DNA of 57,104 nt from positions 1 through 57,104 of the forward strand of contig JADNRX010000350.1 of NCBI GenBank assembly GCA_015501595.1. The letters are read 5' to 3'. The notes under the pieces were generated by a model. That model saw only the letters and a list, made by a program, of their open reading frames with translations, was not told the origin of the DNA and ran no database searches. The translations under genes were made by a program, and so were the position numbers. The stretch comes from Hymenopellis radicata. Lineage: Eukaryota > Basidiomycota > Agaricomycetes > Agaricales > Physalacriaceae. Of this stretch, positions 30,369-41,770 are shown in pieces (position 1 is the stretch's first letter; each line of letters starts with the position of its first letter).

Positions 30369-31304
30369 ATGGTCACCAACAGACTCTGGCGTACTCTTTC
30401 TGCCTTCAACCGCTCCACCCGAAGGTGGGCACCCCTACCTTTGAGAAACCAGATGACGCAGGGGCTATCACGGAACATCGACACCTCAGGCACACAAAGG
30501 CTCTCTCTCATCTCATGGAACATCGACGCCTTCTCCTCGCGGGCCGTCTCACGCGCCAAACTCATTCTCGGCCATATCCTCGAGGGACCGAAATCTCCTG
30601 ATATCATCTTTCTCCAAGAAGTCACGCTTGCCGTCCGGGCCGCTCTGCTGGACGATGCGAGAGTGCGTGCTGCCTTCCTGGTGACTGACGCCGAGGACCA
30701 GACGTCGTTTGAGGACGTGCCCTTTGCGACCATGGCGTTGCTGTCCAGCGCGCGCTTTGCCTCCGGCCAGGCGGAAGGCGATGGGGAAAAGTTGATGCTC
30801 GGACGCGTCTCCCGCGTGACCCTCCCGAGTAAGTACAGAAGAGATGCGCTTTCTGTGGACATCATCCCCACAACCGCGCCGGGCACAGTCTGCCGTCTCA
30901 TCAACGTGCACCTCGACTCGCTCTGGGATACGCTGCATTACCGCGCCCAGCAGATGGAGATACTGGCCGACGTCCTGCGCGAGCCCGGATGCAGCGGCGG
31001 GATCATTGCGGGCGACTTCAACGCTATCAGCCCCGAGGACGAGGGGCTCGTCGACAAGAACGAACTGGTAGACGCGTGGGTTGCATTGCACGGGCGAGCA
31101 GACGCTGATGGAGGGACGTGGGGTATCAACGTGCAACGGCGGGACGCGCGCAGGCTGGCCAAGGTTGCAATGACGGGCTTGCTAAAGGCTGAGGGAATGC
31201 AAGTCCTCCGCCCTGGTCGTATTGAGGTGCCAAGACCGGGCGAGAAATCTATCGAGATTCCTTGGAGTGACCATTGCGGGTTGAGGTGTACCTTTACCAT
31301 CTGA
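30369..31304 (+). CDS. endonuclease/exonuclease/phosphatase-family protein, TDP2-like
   Basis: An intronless 311-aa frame. The family motifs appear in order: SLISWNID near residue 47, DIIFLQEV near 79, INVHLDS near 178, IIAGDFNAISPED near 214 and IPWSDHCGL near 299. These carry the Asn, Glu, Asp/Asn and Asp-His residues used for metal-dependent phosphodiester hydrolysis in this superfamily. The overall arrangement is closest, from memory of the family, to tyrosyl-DNA phosphodiesterase 2-like proteins, which act on protein-linked or phosphorylated DNA ends. Other EEP members (sphingomyelinase-like, RNA deadenylase-like) cannot be excluded. The Arg-rich N-terminus (about 45 residues) has no clear signal peptide and could be an organelle-targeting or disordered tail. 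No frame break is present. Confidence 0.85.
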   Translation: MVTNRLWRTLSAFNRSTRRWAPLPLRNQMTQGLSRNIDTSGTQRLSLISWNIDAFSSRAVSRAKLILGHILEGPKSPDIIFLQEVTLAVRAALLDDARVRAAFLVTDAEDQTSFEDVPFATMALLSSARFASGQAEGDGEKLMLGRVSRVTLPSKYRRDALSVDIIPTTAPGTVCRLINVHLDSLWDTLHYRAQQMEILADVLREPGCSGGIIAGDFNAISPEDEGLVDKNELVDAWVALHGRADADGGTWGINVQRRDARRLAKVAMTGLLKAEGMQVLRPGRIEVPRPGEKSIEIPWSDHCGLRCTFTI

Positions 31305-31555
31305 ACACTGTGAACTAGGCTCAGTGGGCTCGACGAGGAGTAATCACTTAATTAGTAACAGACGTAGAGCGAATACGCCGGAGCAACTGTGGTTTTCTGT
31401 ATAGTCTAAGGACCGTCAGATTCAGAAAACAAGGACATACTTACATACATATCTATGGAATCGCTGACGCCGCCACCCTACTGCCGAGGATGCCGGGTGA
31501 CAACGATTCAATTTCTGGGCGTGGCTGTGCTGTATCCTTGTCGCGGCTGACATGC

Positions 31556-33002
31556 TGACACTCAGGCTCTCTTTTTGGAGGTAAATCATTATTCCCTTTT
31601 CTGTTCACCTCAACATTCAACGCCAACAACTTTCTTCCTAGTATTCCGTCATGATGCCATCTACAGATACTTCTCTCCCACCTGAACTCGTGGACATGAT
31701 TATCCAGCGTCTTTCCGGTCACAAAGACGCCCTGCGGAGCTGCGCGCTAGTATCGCGTACCTGGTCGGGGTTCAGTCAACGCGCTCTATTCCGCGACGCC
31801 CAGGTGAATCTCGACTCCCACGAGAGGATGGCCAAATTGCTTGACGATCTCATATCTGTTCCCCATCTCCAAACGCTCGTCCGCGGCTTGACAGTCCGGC
31901 AACGCTGGCATTTTGATGACATTCCGTTACCCGCCCACATGTCTTGCCTCGCATCTGTGCTTTCTCTTCTCCCAAATCTTATGAAAGTCGCGTTTGAAGA
32001 CGAGGACATCGATGACATAGCGACCCGCTCTTATCTCGATTTGATCCCAAATATCTTGCCTCTTGTCGAGCTTCACATCGGCATCTATTCCGTCGAAACT
32101 TTCCAACATGTTTTTAGGATTTTGGGAGGAACAAATGTTAAGCGAGTCAGTTTGTCTGGTGTTGTTAACCCTCACGAGGTGGACTCGGAGGCGACACGCG
32201 AGCGCTTGCACCTTCCCTCGCTAGAACGCATTCATTTCGAAGTTGACGGTCTACAGGAGGAATTCCACAACTGCCTCATGCAGTATTTTGACCTTCCCAA
32301 CCTCAAGCTGTGCGAAATCGTCATAGCCTTTGTAGACGATCTAATGAAGTGGCTGGACGTATTGCGTCGAGGATTTCCTCCCTCCAGTTGTTCAAGTTGG
32401 AACTGGAAAGTTGTATGTAACAATTGCTCACCTCAAAACTTGGATCTAACCATAGTTGAAGGCATCACAACCACCAATTTGGGTTTACCGGTTACTACCT
32501 CGAAGAAGACATATACCGTCCAATCCCACTGGCTGGTCTGCCATTCCAACACGTACACTTGAGCGTAAACCCCAAAAACCTCAATGAGACACCCAGGTTC
32601 ATCGAGTGGTGGTCTTCCACATTTCGTGCCCTCTCAGACTCCAAAGCGACAATACATTTCACGGAGCTTACATTACGTTCGCGGATCTCCAGGACATTGA
32701 TACTCTCGAGGAAGCGTGGAATTCGCTTGACGACAGTCTAGCGCATACGACGTTCAGCGGTGTTCGGAACATTCACTTTGAAAGAAGTAGTTCACAGGAG
32801 GGATTCACCCGGGCAGCGTATTGTCCGGTCTTCGCAGACAGAATGCGGCTTGTCCTGCCTCGGCTTGCAAGTCGGGGTGTTCTTCGTTTGGACTAGGGTA
32901 GCGGTGCTGGGAAGCGTCGGAGAGGCCGGGCAGTGTAAACTTCACGGTGCAGCTGGAACGCGAGGGCATCGCACATACCGGGTTGTGCGCCCGTCCAACA
33001 CA
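31556..33002 (+). repeat. duplicated F-box locus, copy 1 (partner 34252-35695)
   Basis: About 1.45 kb is shared with 34252-35695. It extends upstream of the ATG (TCATTATTCCC, CTGTTCACCT) and downstream of the stop (GGACTAGGGTAGCGGTGCTG through to TTGTGCGCCC). The whole locus, including flanks, was therefore copied. The copies are about 2.7 kb apart in direct orientation. Confidence 0.9.
31651..32896 (+). pseudogene. F-box protein gene, copy 1, frame broken twice
   Basis: Starts like its neighbour at 34343, with an F-box near residues 7-50 (TSLPPELVDMIIQRLSGHKD, SCALVSRTWSGFSQRALF). Relative to the intact copy it lacks one C in CCTCCCTCC (32376-32384), which puts the last 60 codons of exon 1 out of frame. 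It also lacks one T in CATTACG (32671-32677) in exon 2. The intron GTATGTAAC...ATAG is still present. Both losses are single bases in short homopolymers, so either this is a young pseudogene or the sequence is wrong at two sites. F-box proteins recruit substrates to SCF ubiquitin ligases, and the region after the F-box is leucine-rich. Confidence 0.8.
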
Positions 33003-33051
33003 TGGTTCGGCAGTTGTAGCATCGAATGCCACTTTTAAGCATGTCGACAAA

Positions 33052-33651
33052 ATGCAGTCCACCTCTCGACCCCGATCGAACTCATCCCCCACCCTTACCC
33101 AATACTTCAAGAGCACGCTGTCGCTGAGCCGCCGTCACTCGCCCAATTCCTCATCCTCCAGCCTCCTCTCCGGACCGGCAACACGCGCGTCGACATTCAA
33201 TCCCCAGACCAAATCACGATCCAGGTCGTTCTCGGATTCGTCCAGAATGAACCTGCGTTCATTGTTCACCGGGCGGAGGAGGAGCGACAAGCTGAGGAGA
33301 AACAGTGGGATCGTCGAATGAGATACAGACGGAAGCAGAATTACTGGAGGAGACGGATGACCTCTCTCCATTACGCTCCTCACATCCTCCGCTACGGAAA
33401 GGCCACGACATGGTCAGTCCTGACGTGTCAATATCAAATGACACGGACAAGCTGTACTTTGGCTTCTACGACGAAGCCACCCTACCATCCCGATATGTTG
33501 TAACGGGGCCTATGCGCGAGGAAGAACCTCTAGCGCCACCCCAGTCCCCGCGCTGGAATTTGACAACGGTGAAGATACGTCTGAGCCCGAGGAAGACGAT
33601 ATGTTGCTGATGCAGGAGTTGATTTTGAGAAGGATAGGTTTCCGGATGTGA
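33052..33651 (+). pseudogene. uncharacterised Ser/Arg-rich gene with shifted frames
   Basis: ATG at 33052 opens a Ser/Arg-rich stretch (TLTQYFKSTLSLSRRHSP, MNLRSLFTGRRRSDKLRR). The frame ends at 33321, but a clearly coding acidic stretch (SSNEIQTEAELLEETDDLSP) continues one frame over from about 33300. A third frame from about 33535 gives TPVPALEFDNGEDTSEPEED and a stop at 33649-33651. Two single-base shifts would join them into one protein of about 200 aa. I recognise no domain. It may be a real gene with sequence errors. Confidence 0.45.
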
Positions 33652-34251
33652 GCAGAGTAGAAGGGAAGAATGTATCATTATTTAATTTCTGAAGATATCC
33701 GACGACAGTATAATATCCAAGAAGAACTGTGACGAGATTAAAGTGGTCGAAAGGTTGCTGGTCGAGGAGCCTAAGGTAATATTGAGGATGAAACTGCAGG
33801 GGAGTTAAACAGGCCCAAGCTCCGGGGAGCGGGTGCTGTGGCCGGCGAGGAAGCCAAATGTCGCCAATCTGTCAGCAAACATGAGTCGCGGAAGGATTCA
33901 GAAATAAAGGTGCACATACCAAGAGTTCAGGGACACAGATCGCAAGACGGTATACGACAACTGGGCAGTCAAACAAGAAAAGTTGTGTGAAGAAGCAAGA
34001 TCAGTTCGAGGATTCAGACTCCGCATTTGCAATTGGACCCGCTGCCCCACGCGGCACCTTCGACTCGACTTCCATGAAGTTGAAGTTCCATCGAGTCATC
34101 GCAGAGTCCTCGCAACACGCGTTTTCAATTCGCACGACTCAAGAAAAATAGCTGCATACAAGTTGTTTCACAGTACCGTCTGTATCGTCCACATCAGCGG
34201 TTCGACCTATGCGTGTCCCCCTTTCTTTCCTTTGCCTGCACCACTGTTCCT
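33652..34251. other. intergenic, no gene seen
   Basis: About 600 bp between the Ser/Arg-rich gene and the second F-box locus. Nothing coding is recognisable. Confidence 0.4.
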
Positions 34252-35695
34252 GTTCACGTCAGGCTCTGTTTGGAGGCAAGTCATTATTCCCCTTTCTGTT
34301 CACCTTAACACTCAACGCCCACGGGCTTCTTAGGATTCCGCCATGATGCCATCTACAGATACTTCTCTCCCACCTGAACTCGTGGACATGATTATCCAGC
34401 ATCTTTCCGGTCACAAAGACGCCCTGCGGAGCTGTGCGCTAGTATCGCGTACCTGGTCGGGGTTCAGTCAACGCGCTCTATTCCGCGACGCCCAGGTGAA
34501 TCTCTACCCCTACAAGATGGCCAGACTGCTTGACGATCTCATATCCGTTCCCCATCTCCAAACGCTCATCCGCGGCTTGACAATCCAGCAACTCAGCACT
34601 AAGGATGATATTCCGTTAACCACCCACATGTCTTGCCTCGCATCTCTGCTTTCTCTTCTCCCAAATCTTATGAAAGTCGCGTTTGAAGATGAGGAAATCG
34701 ATGACATAGCGACCCGCTCTTATCTCGATTTGATCCCAAATGTCTTGCCTCTTGTCGAGCATATCGGCATCTATTCCGTCGAAACTTTCCAACATGCTTT
34801 TAGGATTTTGGCAGGAACAAACGTTAAGCGAGTCAGTTTGTCTGGTGCCGTTGTGCACTCGGAGGCGACACACAGGCGCTTGCACCTTCCCTCGCTAGAG
34901 CGCATCCGCTTCGGCGTTGGTGATCTACAGGTGGAATTCCACAACTGCCTCATGCAGTATTTTGACCTTCCCAACCTCAAGCTGTGCGAAATCGTCATAG
35001 CCTTTGTAGACGATCTAATGAAGTGGCTGGACGTATTGCGTCGAGGATTTCCTCCCCTCCAGTTGTTCAAGTTGGAACTGGAAAGTTGTATGTAACAATT
35101 GCTCACCTCAAAACTTGGATCTAACCATAGCTGAAGGCATCACCAACCACCAATTTGGGTTTACCGGTTACTACCTCGAAGAAGACATATACCGTCCAAT
35201 CCCGCTCGCTGGTCTGCCTTTCCAACACGTACACTTGAGCGTAAACCCCAAAAATCTCGATGAGACACGCAAGTTCATTAGGTGGTGGTCTTCCACATTT
35301 CGTGCCCTCTCAGACTCCAACGCGACAATACATTTCACGGAGCTTACATTTACGTTCACGGATCTCCAGAACATCGATACTCTCGAGGAAGCGTGGAATT
35401 CGCTTGACGACAGTCTAGCGCATACAACGTTTAGCGGTGTTCGGAACATTCACTTCGAAAGAAGTAGTTTGCAGGACTCGGAGGGATTGATCACCCGGGC
35501 AGCGTATTGTCCGGTCTTTGCAGACAGAATGCGGCTTGTCCTGCCTCGGCTTGCAAGTCGGGGTGTTCTTCGTTTGGACTAGGGTAGCGGTGCTGGGAAG
35601 CGTCGGAGAGGCCGGGCAGTGTAAACTTCACGGTGCAGCTGGAATGCGAGGGCATCGCACATACCAGGTTGTGCGCCCGCCCAGCACACTGTATA
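34252..35695 (+). repeat. duplicated F-box locus, copy 2
   Basis: Direct repeat of 31556-33002, covering upstream flank, gene and about 110 bp after the stop. Similarity ends at the CGCCCGCCCAGCACA segment. Confidence 0.9.
34343..35582 (+). CDS. F-box protein gene, copy 2 (intact)
   Basis: Two exons, 34343-35087 and 35131-35582, join through a 43-bp GT-AG intron into 398 aa. The F-box lies at residues 7-50 (TSLPPELVDMIIQHLSGHKD). It is followed by a leucine-rich region typical of Agaricomycete F-box/LRR-like proteins (LRSCALVSRTWSGF, HMSCLASLLSLLPNLMKVAF, LPNLKLCEIVIAFVDD). The protein ends LVLPRLASRGVLRLD. The F-box would bind Skp1 in an SCF complex and the C-terminal part would select substrates. 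It serves as the reference for the broken copy at 31651. Confidence 0.85.
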
Positions 35696-36093
35696 TCCAC
35701 CATTGTTGTTTTCTTTATTATTGCTTATTGAGCTAGACGTTAGCCTTCACGCTGCCTCGTCTCCAGCCGTACATATATGTGTCTGAAGCATCGTCAGGAT
35801 CACTGATGGATGGGACAGATCTCAACGTTATTGGTCGAGGGACACTCTCTCCTTTATCGCCAGTGAACTCGGCCTTGATAGCTCAAACATCGGGTATAAT
35901 GCACCCTCGGATGCTTTGAGTTACTCATACGCCAAACAGATGCACGTATGTCTGTTGCCGTCTTCCTTTTTCCGTCTGCTCACAAGTGGGGATAACTAAA
36001 AGTACGGTATATGGGATAGGTGGCGAGCAACAGAAACAACAGGAGAGTATAGTAAAGTAAGCAAATCATTCATAAGTACTATAACCTTTCATC

Positions 36094-36667
36094 ATGCCGC
36101 CATCAAGACAGGATCCAAAACCCGACTCCAGTCAACAACCTTGGCCTCCTGGGCGTTTACCGCGCGAATTAATGTACGGTTCTCCTCGGCTCCACGACGT
36201 GATCATCATCACATCTGTTCTCGCCGATCCAAGCCTGATCAGTCTTTGCCACCTCGCGAGTGAAAACCAGAACGGAAGTGCTCTTAAGGAAGCTTACTTT
36301 AACATGTACAATGCTGCTACCTGCGTTCTCGCCAAAATGGACTCGTCCCCTCTCCCATGCACGGGCCCGACGTCGAGACCGACGAGGCGTATTAAGCAGG
36401 CTAGAACGCTACCTCAGGTTCCCGCTTCCACTGAAAAGCGACCCATCGTCTCCTGGACATGCCCCCGTTATGCTACGGAAAGTCTTTTCAGTGGTGGCGG
36501 TTGCATGCCTTCACACAACTTTGGGCTCCTCGTTTCTAAGAAACGAGATGCAGGTCCTCTACTATGACCGCTCCGTCATTGCCGTTTGTCAGTCTTTCAA
36601 TATCCTGTCCGAGTGCAACGCTTCAGAGAACCTGAACGAGTATGACTTCAGTGCTCCGGTAATATGA
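36094..36667 (+). CDS. hypothetical protein, frame uncertain
   Basis: ATG 36094 opens a frame with plausible composition (DVIIITSVLADPSLISLCHL, ALKEAYFNMYNAATCVLAKM). Around 36360 a neighbouring frame becomes the more convincing one (LSRLERYLRFPLPLKSD, LRNEMQVLYYDRSVIAVC) and stops at 36665-36667. A frame change or an unrecognised short intron must join them. No domain recognised. Confidence 0.35.
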
Positions 36668-36752
36668 TGAAGTTACAACTTTATTCGATAAAAGTACAGT
36701 TCGTGTAAATCAATCAGTGTACAATGAGTTCCGGATTAGTTCAGAAGTGAAT

Positions 36753-38066
36753 CTAGTAGACTTTCATGATAGTCATATCGCGATATCCACCATCTTCTAG
36801 CGGCGCGAACAAGTAGTTCAACACGGCCGCTAAGCGGATGCCTCCTTGAGCCAACAGCTTCTCAATAATCCACTGGTCGTGTATAACTCCAGAATACTCG
36901 GGCGTATCAAGCTCCAAGTACTTCGAGGCGTCGGCCTCGACTGGTGCACGATCCAACATCGCCACATCTTCCTCCGGCGTTTTGGCATGCCCATGGGGCA
37001 CCGCGTCGAACCGTGTGCGACGATACGGTTCCTCATCTAGTGCCTTGGGCCACACAATGTCGCAATTAAGGGTATGTATGGGGGCGGCCCAAGCAAAAGG
37101 GCATACAGCGTCATCGTCGGTCTTCTGGGGAGCACTGGTGCCACGCAGCCAGTTCCAGAGACTGATGGCGCTTTGGGGAAGGAAAGGAAGCGAGGTGTCG
37201 AGGTCAGAGTTGGAGGTAGAGGTAGCAGGGCAGTCGAGCCACTCCTGCAATTCGTCTTTCCATTCGCCCATTACGCCCTGCCACATAATGCGGCGAATAT
37301 ATGGGTCGTAAATAGTCTGGCGAAGGTTATATTCGATGGCGGCGGACGGGAGAGGCTTGGTATAGTTCTGGGGGATGGTCCGGAGCGATTTGGAGATAAG
37401 GAGGGAGTCCCAGAGAGAGTGGAGGTCTATAAGATGAATTAGGAAGAGTAAAATAGTCAAAAGGAACGCATACTAGTTGAACGTCCGCCAAAGAGAACCT
37501 TGTCTCCGTTCCCTCCGCGGTCGCGGCCTGTCAAGTGCAACGGCTGGTGCAAGTCGCCAAGAAAATGGACGAGGAACTTGAGCGCTTCGTTTGCCATGTC
37601 GTGGTCGCCCCCAGCGCCCGACTTTTCCGCCTCCACCCAATCGCCTAGCAGATTGGTGGTGTTCCTAATCCCGGTTAGAACGTTCGCGTCCTTCTCCCAT
37701 CCCTTGGCGCCCGGAAAGAGGCACAGCTGGGAAGGATGGTCCGCGACTGCACCGACATAGTGCAGCGACGCGGACCAGCGCATACGGAACCTCAGCTTGT
37801 CCGCCCACGTCGAGATCGGCGCCAGATGGCACTGCGGCTCGTTGGGATTCGTGGACGTAAAATTCAGGATATCACAGATCGTGGGCAGGACGGCAGGGTG
37901 CAGGTGCATCTGGGCAATCGTGGCAACGATTTCGTGTCCTATATATCGAGTCAGTACGCCACTCGTGGAGGCTGATGACGAGCTCACCGACTGCGCCCCA
38001 GCCGAGGGCGCCAGGAGCAGCGACCGCCAGCGCGGTGAGAATGGGCAGCCAGCTCGCGGGTTTCAT
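36753..38066 (-). CDS. secreted S1/P1-type nuclease
   Basis: Three exons on the minus strand, 38066-37988, 37938-37474 and 37426-36753, join in frame through 49- and 47-bp introns into 405 aa. A signal peptide (PILTALAVAAPGALG) ends just before Trp23, giving the mature N-terminus WGAVGHEIVA typical of this zinc-nuclease family, where the N-terminal Trp and the following His bind zinc. Further family motifs are STWADKLR, SLHYVGAV, HFLGDLHQPLHLTG, GGNGDKVLFGG and NLHSLWDS. S1/P1 nucleases cut single-stranded DNA and RNA and remove 3' phosphates outside the cell, serving nutrient scavenging. The C-terminal extension after residue 300 (PVEADASKYLELDTPEYSG) is moderately long. No frame breaks are present. 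Confidence 0.95.
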
Positions 38067-38685
38067 GGTGATGGTGGTGGTAAGGGAGTGAGATGGAAAC
38101 TAATCCAACGTCGCCTATTTGGGCGCGTCGAGTACGTGATCCCGATTCGGCCTTCCTCTGGCCACGTGGAGTGCTTCTTCACCATAAGCATTACATAGAC
38201 TCTGTCTTTTGAAAGTTGTAGCTTGCATTCAGTCGCTTCTGACCTTTGTTCGCGTTAAACATTCACTAACACTGCTTGCTGTCCTCTTTGACTCAGTAAG
38301 TTGCGTTCTTCCAGTCGAGCTTCAGTGTTGAAGTTCAGTCTCGCTAGTGCTAGTATTACCTTAGCACTCTTTCTCATCTTAGTAATCTTTAGGTCTCCGT
38401 TATTCCTTTAAGGCACCAACGTTACTGTCATGACTCCGCCCGCGTCTTCCCTTGAGTAGGTTTCCGATGGCGCTTGTCGTGTCTGAGGAGCAGCCTGATC
38501 AAGAGCGTTATAAGTTGTGCGGTGAAGCACAGTAGTGTGTTGACGTCTTTTACAACCAGGTTTTCCACCCAGCCGTCCTACGCAAAAAGTTAAACCGGTA
38601 CTCGACATCCAATGGCTTGTTGCCCCTGCATTGTAATGACGATCTGGAGATTATATATCGACGTCGCTTCAACCTCTGCATCCTC
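38067..38685. other. intergenic between nuclease and reductase relic
   Basis: Upstream region of the minus-strand nuclease. Nothing coding is recognisable. Confidence 0.4.
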
Positions 38686-39757
38686 ATGTCTTCCTCCGTT
38701 GGAAAACTTGTCCTTGTATGCCTAGCTTCCTCTGCAAATTTACGGCTTCATGCTTCATGGCGGCTCTGGCTACATTGCTCATATCGTTCTCCTCCAAGCT
38801 ACCGTGTTAGCGCGTACGTGTTCAGTGGCGCACCCCCTAGATTTGAGTATGCTAACTCACTCCTTCCAGGACTGCTCGCGGGAGCAAAGTTGAAAGCTTG
38901 CGGAAGGTGCTCACAGCTGAGTACGACACAAGCAAGTTCGAGGTCGTCGAAGTCTCGATGCTGCGTTGGGAATTTTACTGAGATGAAAAATTTGTCCACT
39001 CTGATCCCCGCGCTCATTCTCCTGGCGAGATGGATTGACACCAATTAGACTGGCACTCAAGGCTTCGTTCACGTTCTGGAAGGGTACAAGGCAGGTGCTG
39101 TGGTCACTTACCACGTCTATGATATTCTTCCCTATTCGCGGTCAATGGTTCGATGACTGCCCTTTCCTTACGAACCTGACTGGTTGTGTCCCCAGACTTC
39201 AATTCAATCTCGAAGAAGGCAGCTATGGTTTCTGAGATATGGGGCCTATGCTGCCGAGAAGATGTTCGCTGACAAGGCCGGCCATTTACACCATTTACAT
39301 ATGGTCTAATCAACAAGGGTGAATACGAACAACCACGGATGCCTACGTGGATGTGCGTGATGATGCGCGCGCACACGTATTCGCTCTCACCTCCGCGCCA
39401 TCCTCCAAAAGGCGGCCCTAAACGATACCCTGTCGTTTCGCCTCACTCCTTCAGGCTGTCGAATTGCTCAAGAAAGAGCGCCCCACCTTGAAGGATAGAC
39501 TGACCTCCATTGACAAGGTTCCAAAGAGTCGGTTCAAAATACCTGCGCTTGGGAGAAAGGCGCTGGAAGTGGCTAGAGGTATTAAGAAATATCCATCTAC
39601 TTGCATGGATAGCGTGGGAGAAGACCATCTTGGATACGGTGGATAGTCTAGGGTGTATGGTTGGAGAGAGGGTGCTGCCGGCGATCCAGCTGCCAATCAA
39701 AGCCACTGCACTGTCGTCAGATCCTCGAGCGAAGCAGCCTGCCAAGGCGGCGCTGTG
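38686..39757 (+). pseudogene. GRE2-like reductase pseudogene, heavily decayed
   Basis: Starts with ATGTCTTCCTCC...GTCCTTG, like the copy at 43492, and keeps recognisable pieces in order. These are GGSGYIAHIV (about 38758), TARGSKVESLRKVL (about 38871), YDTSKFEVVEV, YGAYAAEKMFADKA (about 39238), VDVRDDARAHVFALTSAPSS (about 39350) and ERPTLKDRLTSIDKV (about 39475). The pieces lie in different frames with stops between them, and splice sites are lost. It is a clear relative of the two fuller copies downstream. Confidence 0.85.
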
Positions 39758-39989
39758 ATTCTACTTTTGCTAGAGATACTAGGCTACGCGCCCAAATGTA
39801 CCCCACCAGATGGATAATGCGGAAGATGTCTCCTTCCATTCTTTCAGGATGGCGCATTCTCAGGACTGCTATTTGTTCCCACTGCGTTTTGAGAATCGAT
39901 GGACTACACCGTTCCATATGTACCAATATGGACGGAAACGGACATTCTCAGTCTGTATCGCATGTCCGGCTTCCTCTCCAAGTTTTCGG

Positions 39990-40255
39990 GTTTTCACGAA
40001 AAACGAGTCGGCGTGGCTCTGGACACATTGCCCATCATATAGTTTGCCAGCTTTTGGATCAAGGCAGCCTTGTTCGCGTGTACTTTTTGCGCTTTCCGAA
40101 TGCTGGTGGACTTGCTTCATCCTTCTAGTACTGCTTGTGAGGCAAAAGTTGAAGGACTTCGAAACGACTGACGAGTCCTGATGCGAGCAGATTTGAAGTC
40201 GTTTCAGAAGTTGCCGACGTGGCTTCAGGCAATCTGACAAAGGCCATAAAGGTCT
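39990..40255 (+). pseudogene. GRE2-like reductase 5' fragment
   Basis: Corresponds to exons 2-3 of the 43492 copy: GSGHIAHHIVCQLLDQGSLV, KVEGLR, then FEVVSEVADVASGNL at about 40200-40250 in a shifted frame. Nothing after exon 3 is present. Confidence 0.7.
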
Positions 40256-40806
40256 GTTCACTCGTACTCAAACTTGACAGTCTCTTCCTCTTCTCCTTCT
40301 CCTTTTCTTTACTTTAACTTTAAGCACTGTGGCCAGAGCACGGCTCTCTGGTCCGTCCGGCTTTTACCGGTATTTCAAACTCCGACGTCTGGGATCGCTC
40401 AGCAACGAGTTGGCGCTCTGTATCCTACCGTCGCGGTGCAGCATGCCGCTCACACACATACCAATGTCGAGCTCAACAGCATAGGTGAGTGATGTGTGCT
40501 CTGTTGTGGGACTGCAATTGTTATTGACCGGTAGTTCTTAACAGGAACGACATAGGATACTGGAACGACGAACAGAGAGCAGGGAAATTCAAAAGCCAAA
40601 CCATGCGCGGGATATCCCGTCGAATGGCCTTGTGGTTGTATAGAGCATCAGTTGAATGATGGAGGAGCGACGAAGGGAAAGATGGGTGCGTCCTGGACAC
40701 CTCTTCGTCGAATGGTTACTGATTTTTAGCGCCCCAGTTGAATGAGATGAAAAGAGATGAAGCATATAAAGCAGACAGAAGGAAAAAAATGGAGGCAGAT
40801 GTGTGC

Positions 40807-41770
40807 TCAGACGATGTGAGCCACATAGATGTCACCGACGACGCGGAAGCCCTTCAGCACGAAACCCGAACGATCGGTGTTCTGCGCGTACCACCTTTGG
40901 ACTGCCTCGGACGCCATGTGGAGTGTAACGACACGGCCGTGGTCGCTGATGACCTCAGTGGTGCCATCTGGAAACTCGACACCAATATCCCTGTTGAGGC
41001 TGCCTTCAATTGCTGGGAGATGCCACCTCAAGTCGACACCGCCATTCGCGATCTCGATCCATGATTGGGCGTGGCCCACTACGATGAAGGCGGTCAGCGA
41101 ATCCCAAAAAGTGCTCAAGCGACGTACCTGTCGTTGACTCCTCCCATCCCTGCTGTGGCATGTACGCGGTCATACCCGATCTCAGAGCCGGGTATGCCTC
41201 TACACGGTTGCCGTGGAAGTAGTTGGTGGCTTGTGGCAGCAAGGAGTGAGAGCTTTGCAAGGGCGCCGATCTCTGGGGCGCGGGTTCGGCGTATGTGTTG
41301 TATTCCCTGCCTTGCACCGGAACGCCGTAGTGGGCATGTGGGTTGGGCGGGAGTCTTTGCGCTTCATCTGTGCGTTTTCTGCCCATCAATCACTGATACT
41401 TATCTAATTTGAATGACGTACAGTACGGCTCGATTGGCGGGTTTGTTAAAAGTGACCTCGTCAAAGGCGCTGCCTGTAGTCGCATGCTGGGGTACGGCTC
41501 GGTTGGCGGGTTTGTTAAGAGCGTCCTCGTCAGATGCGCTGCCTGTAGTCGCGTGCTGTAGTCTGTGCGTTGAGCCCGCTCATGAGCTTTCTTTTCTCAA
41601 TATTTGATTGCAGTCATACTCACCATTACTTGCTGCTTGGGCATGAGGGAGAGTGCGTCGGCGGATTCCGGCGGCGCCTGCTTGAGTGGCAGTCAGTGAA
41701 CAGTGGGTCGGTGGTCGCGATCTGGAAACTGACCTCCGTTGTAAGCCTGCTGATTCTGGGAAGAGGGCAT
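40807..41770 (-). CDS. uncharacterised five-exon gene, paralogue of the gene at 2086-2980
   Basis: Minus-strand exons 41770-41734, 41680-41624, 41562-41422, 41367-41128 and 41078-40807 join in frame, all introns in phase 1 (53, 61, 54 and 49 bp), into 248 aa. Intron positions and phases equal those of the 2086 gene. The conserved C-terminal part reads VGHAQSWIEIANGGVD, DIGVEFPDGTTEV, VLKGFRVVGDIYVAHIV. The middle part is P, Q and Y rich (AYMPQQGWEES). Exon 3 is longer than in the paralogue because a 69-bp unit is duplicated in tandem, giving two copies of a 23-residue segment (RLQAAHLTRTLLTNPP and RLQAAPLTRSLLTNPP). No domain recognised; no signal peptide. Confidence 0.72.
41424..41561 (-). 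repeat. in-frame 69-bp tandem duplication
   Basis: Two adjoining 69-bp units (41424-41492 and 41493-41561) with a few differences fill most of exon 3 of the minus-strand gene. The unit is a multiple of three, so the reading frame is preserved. Confidence 0.85.

Noticed and set aside
30549..31136. Long minus-strand frame opposite the EEP gene
   Set aside because: Shadow of a GC-rich coding region; all recognised motifs are on the plus strand.
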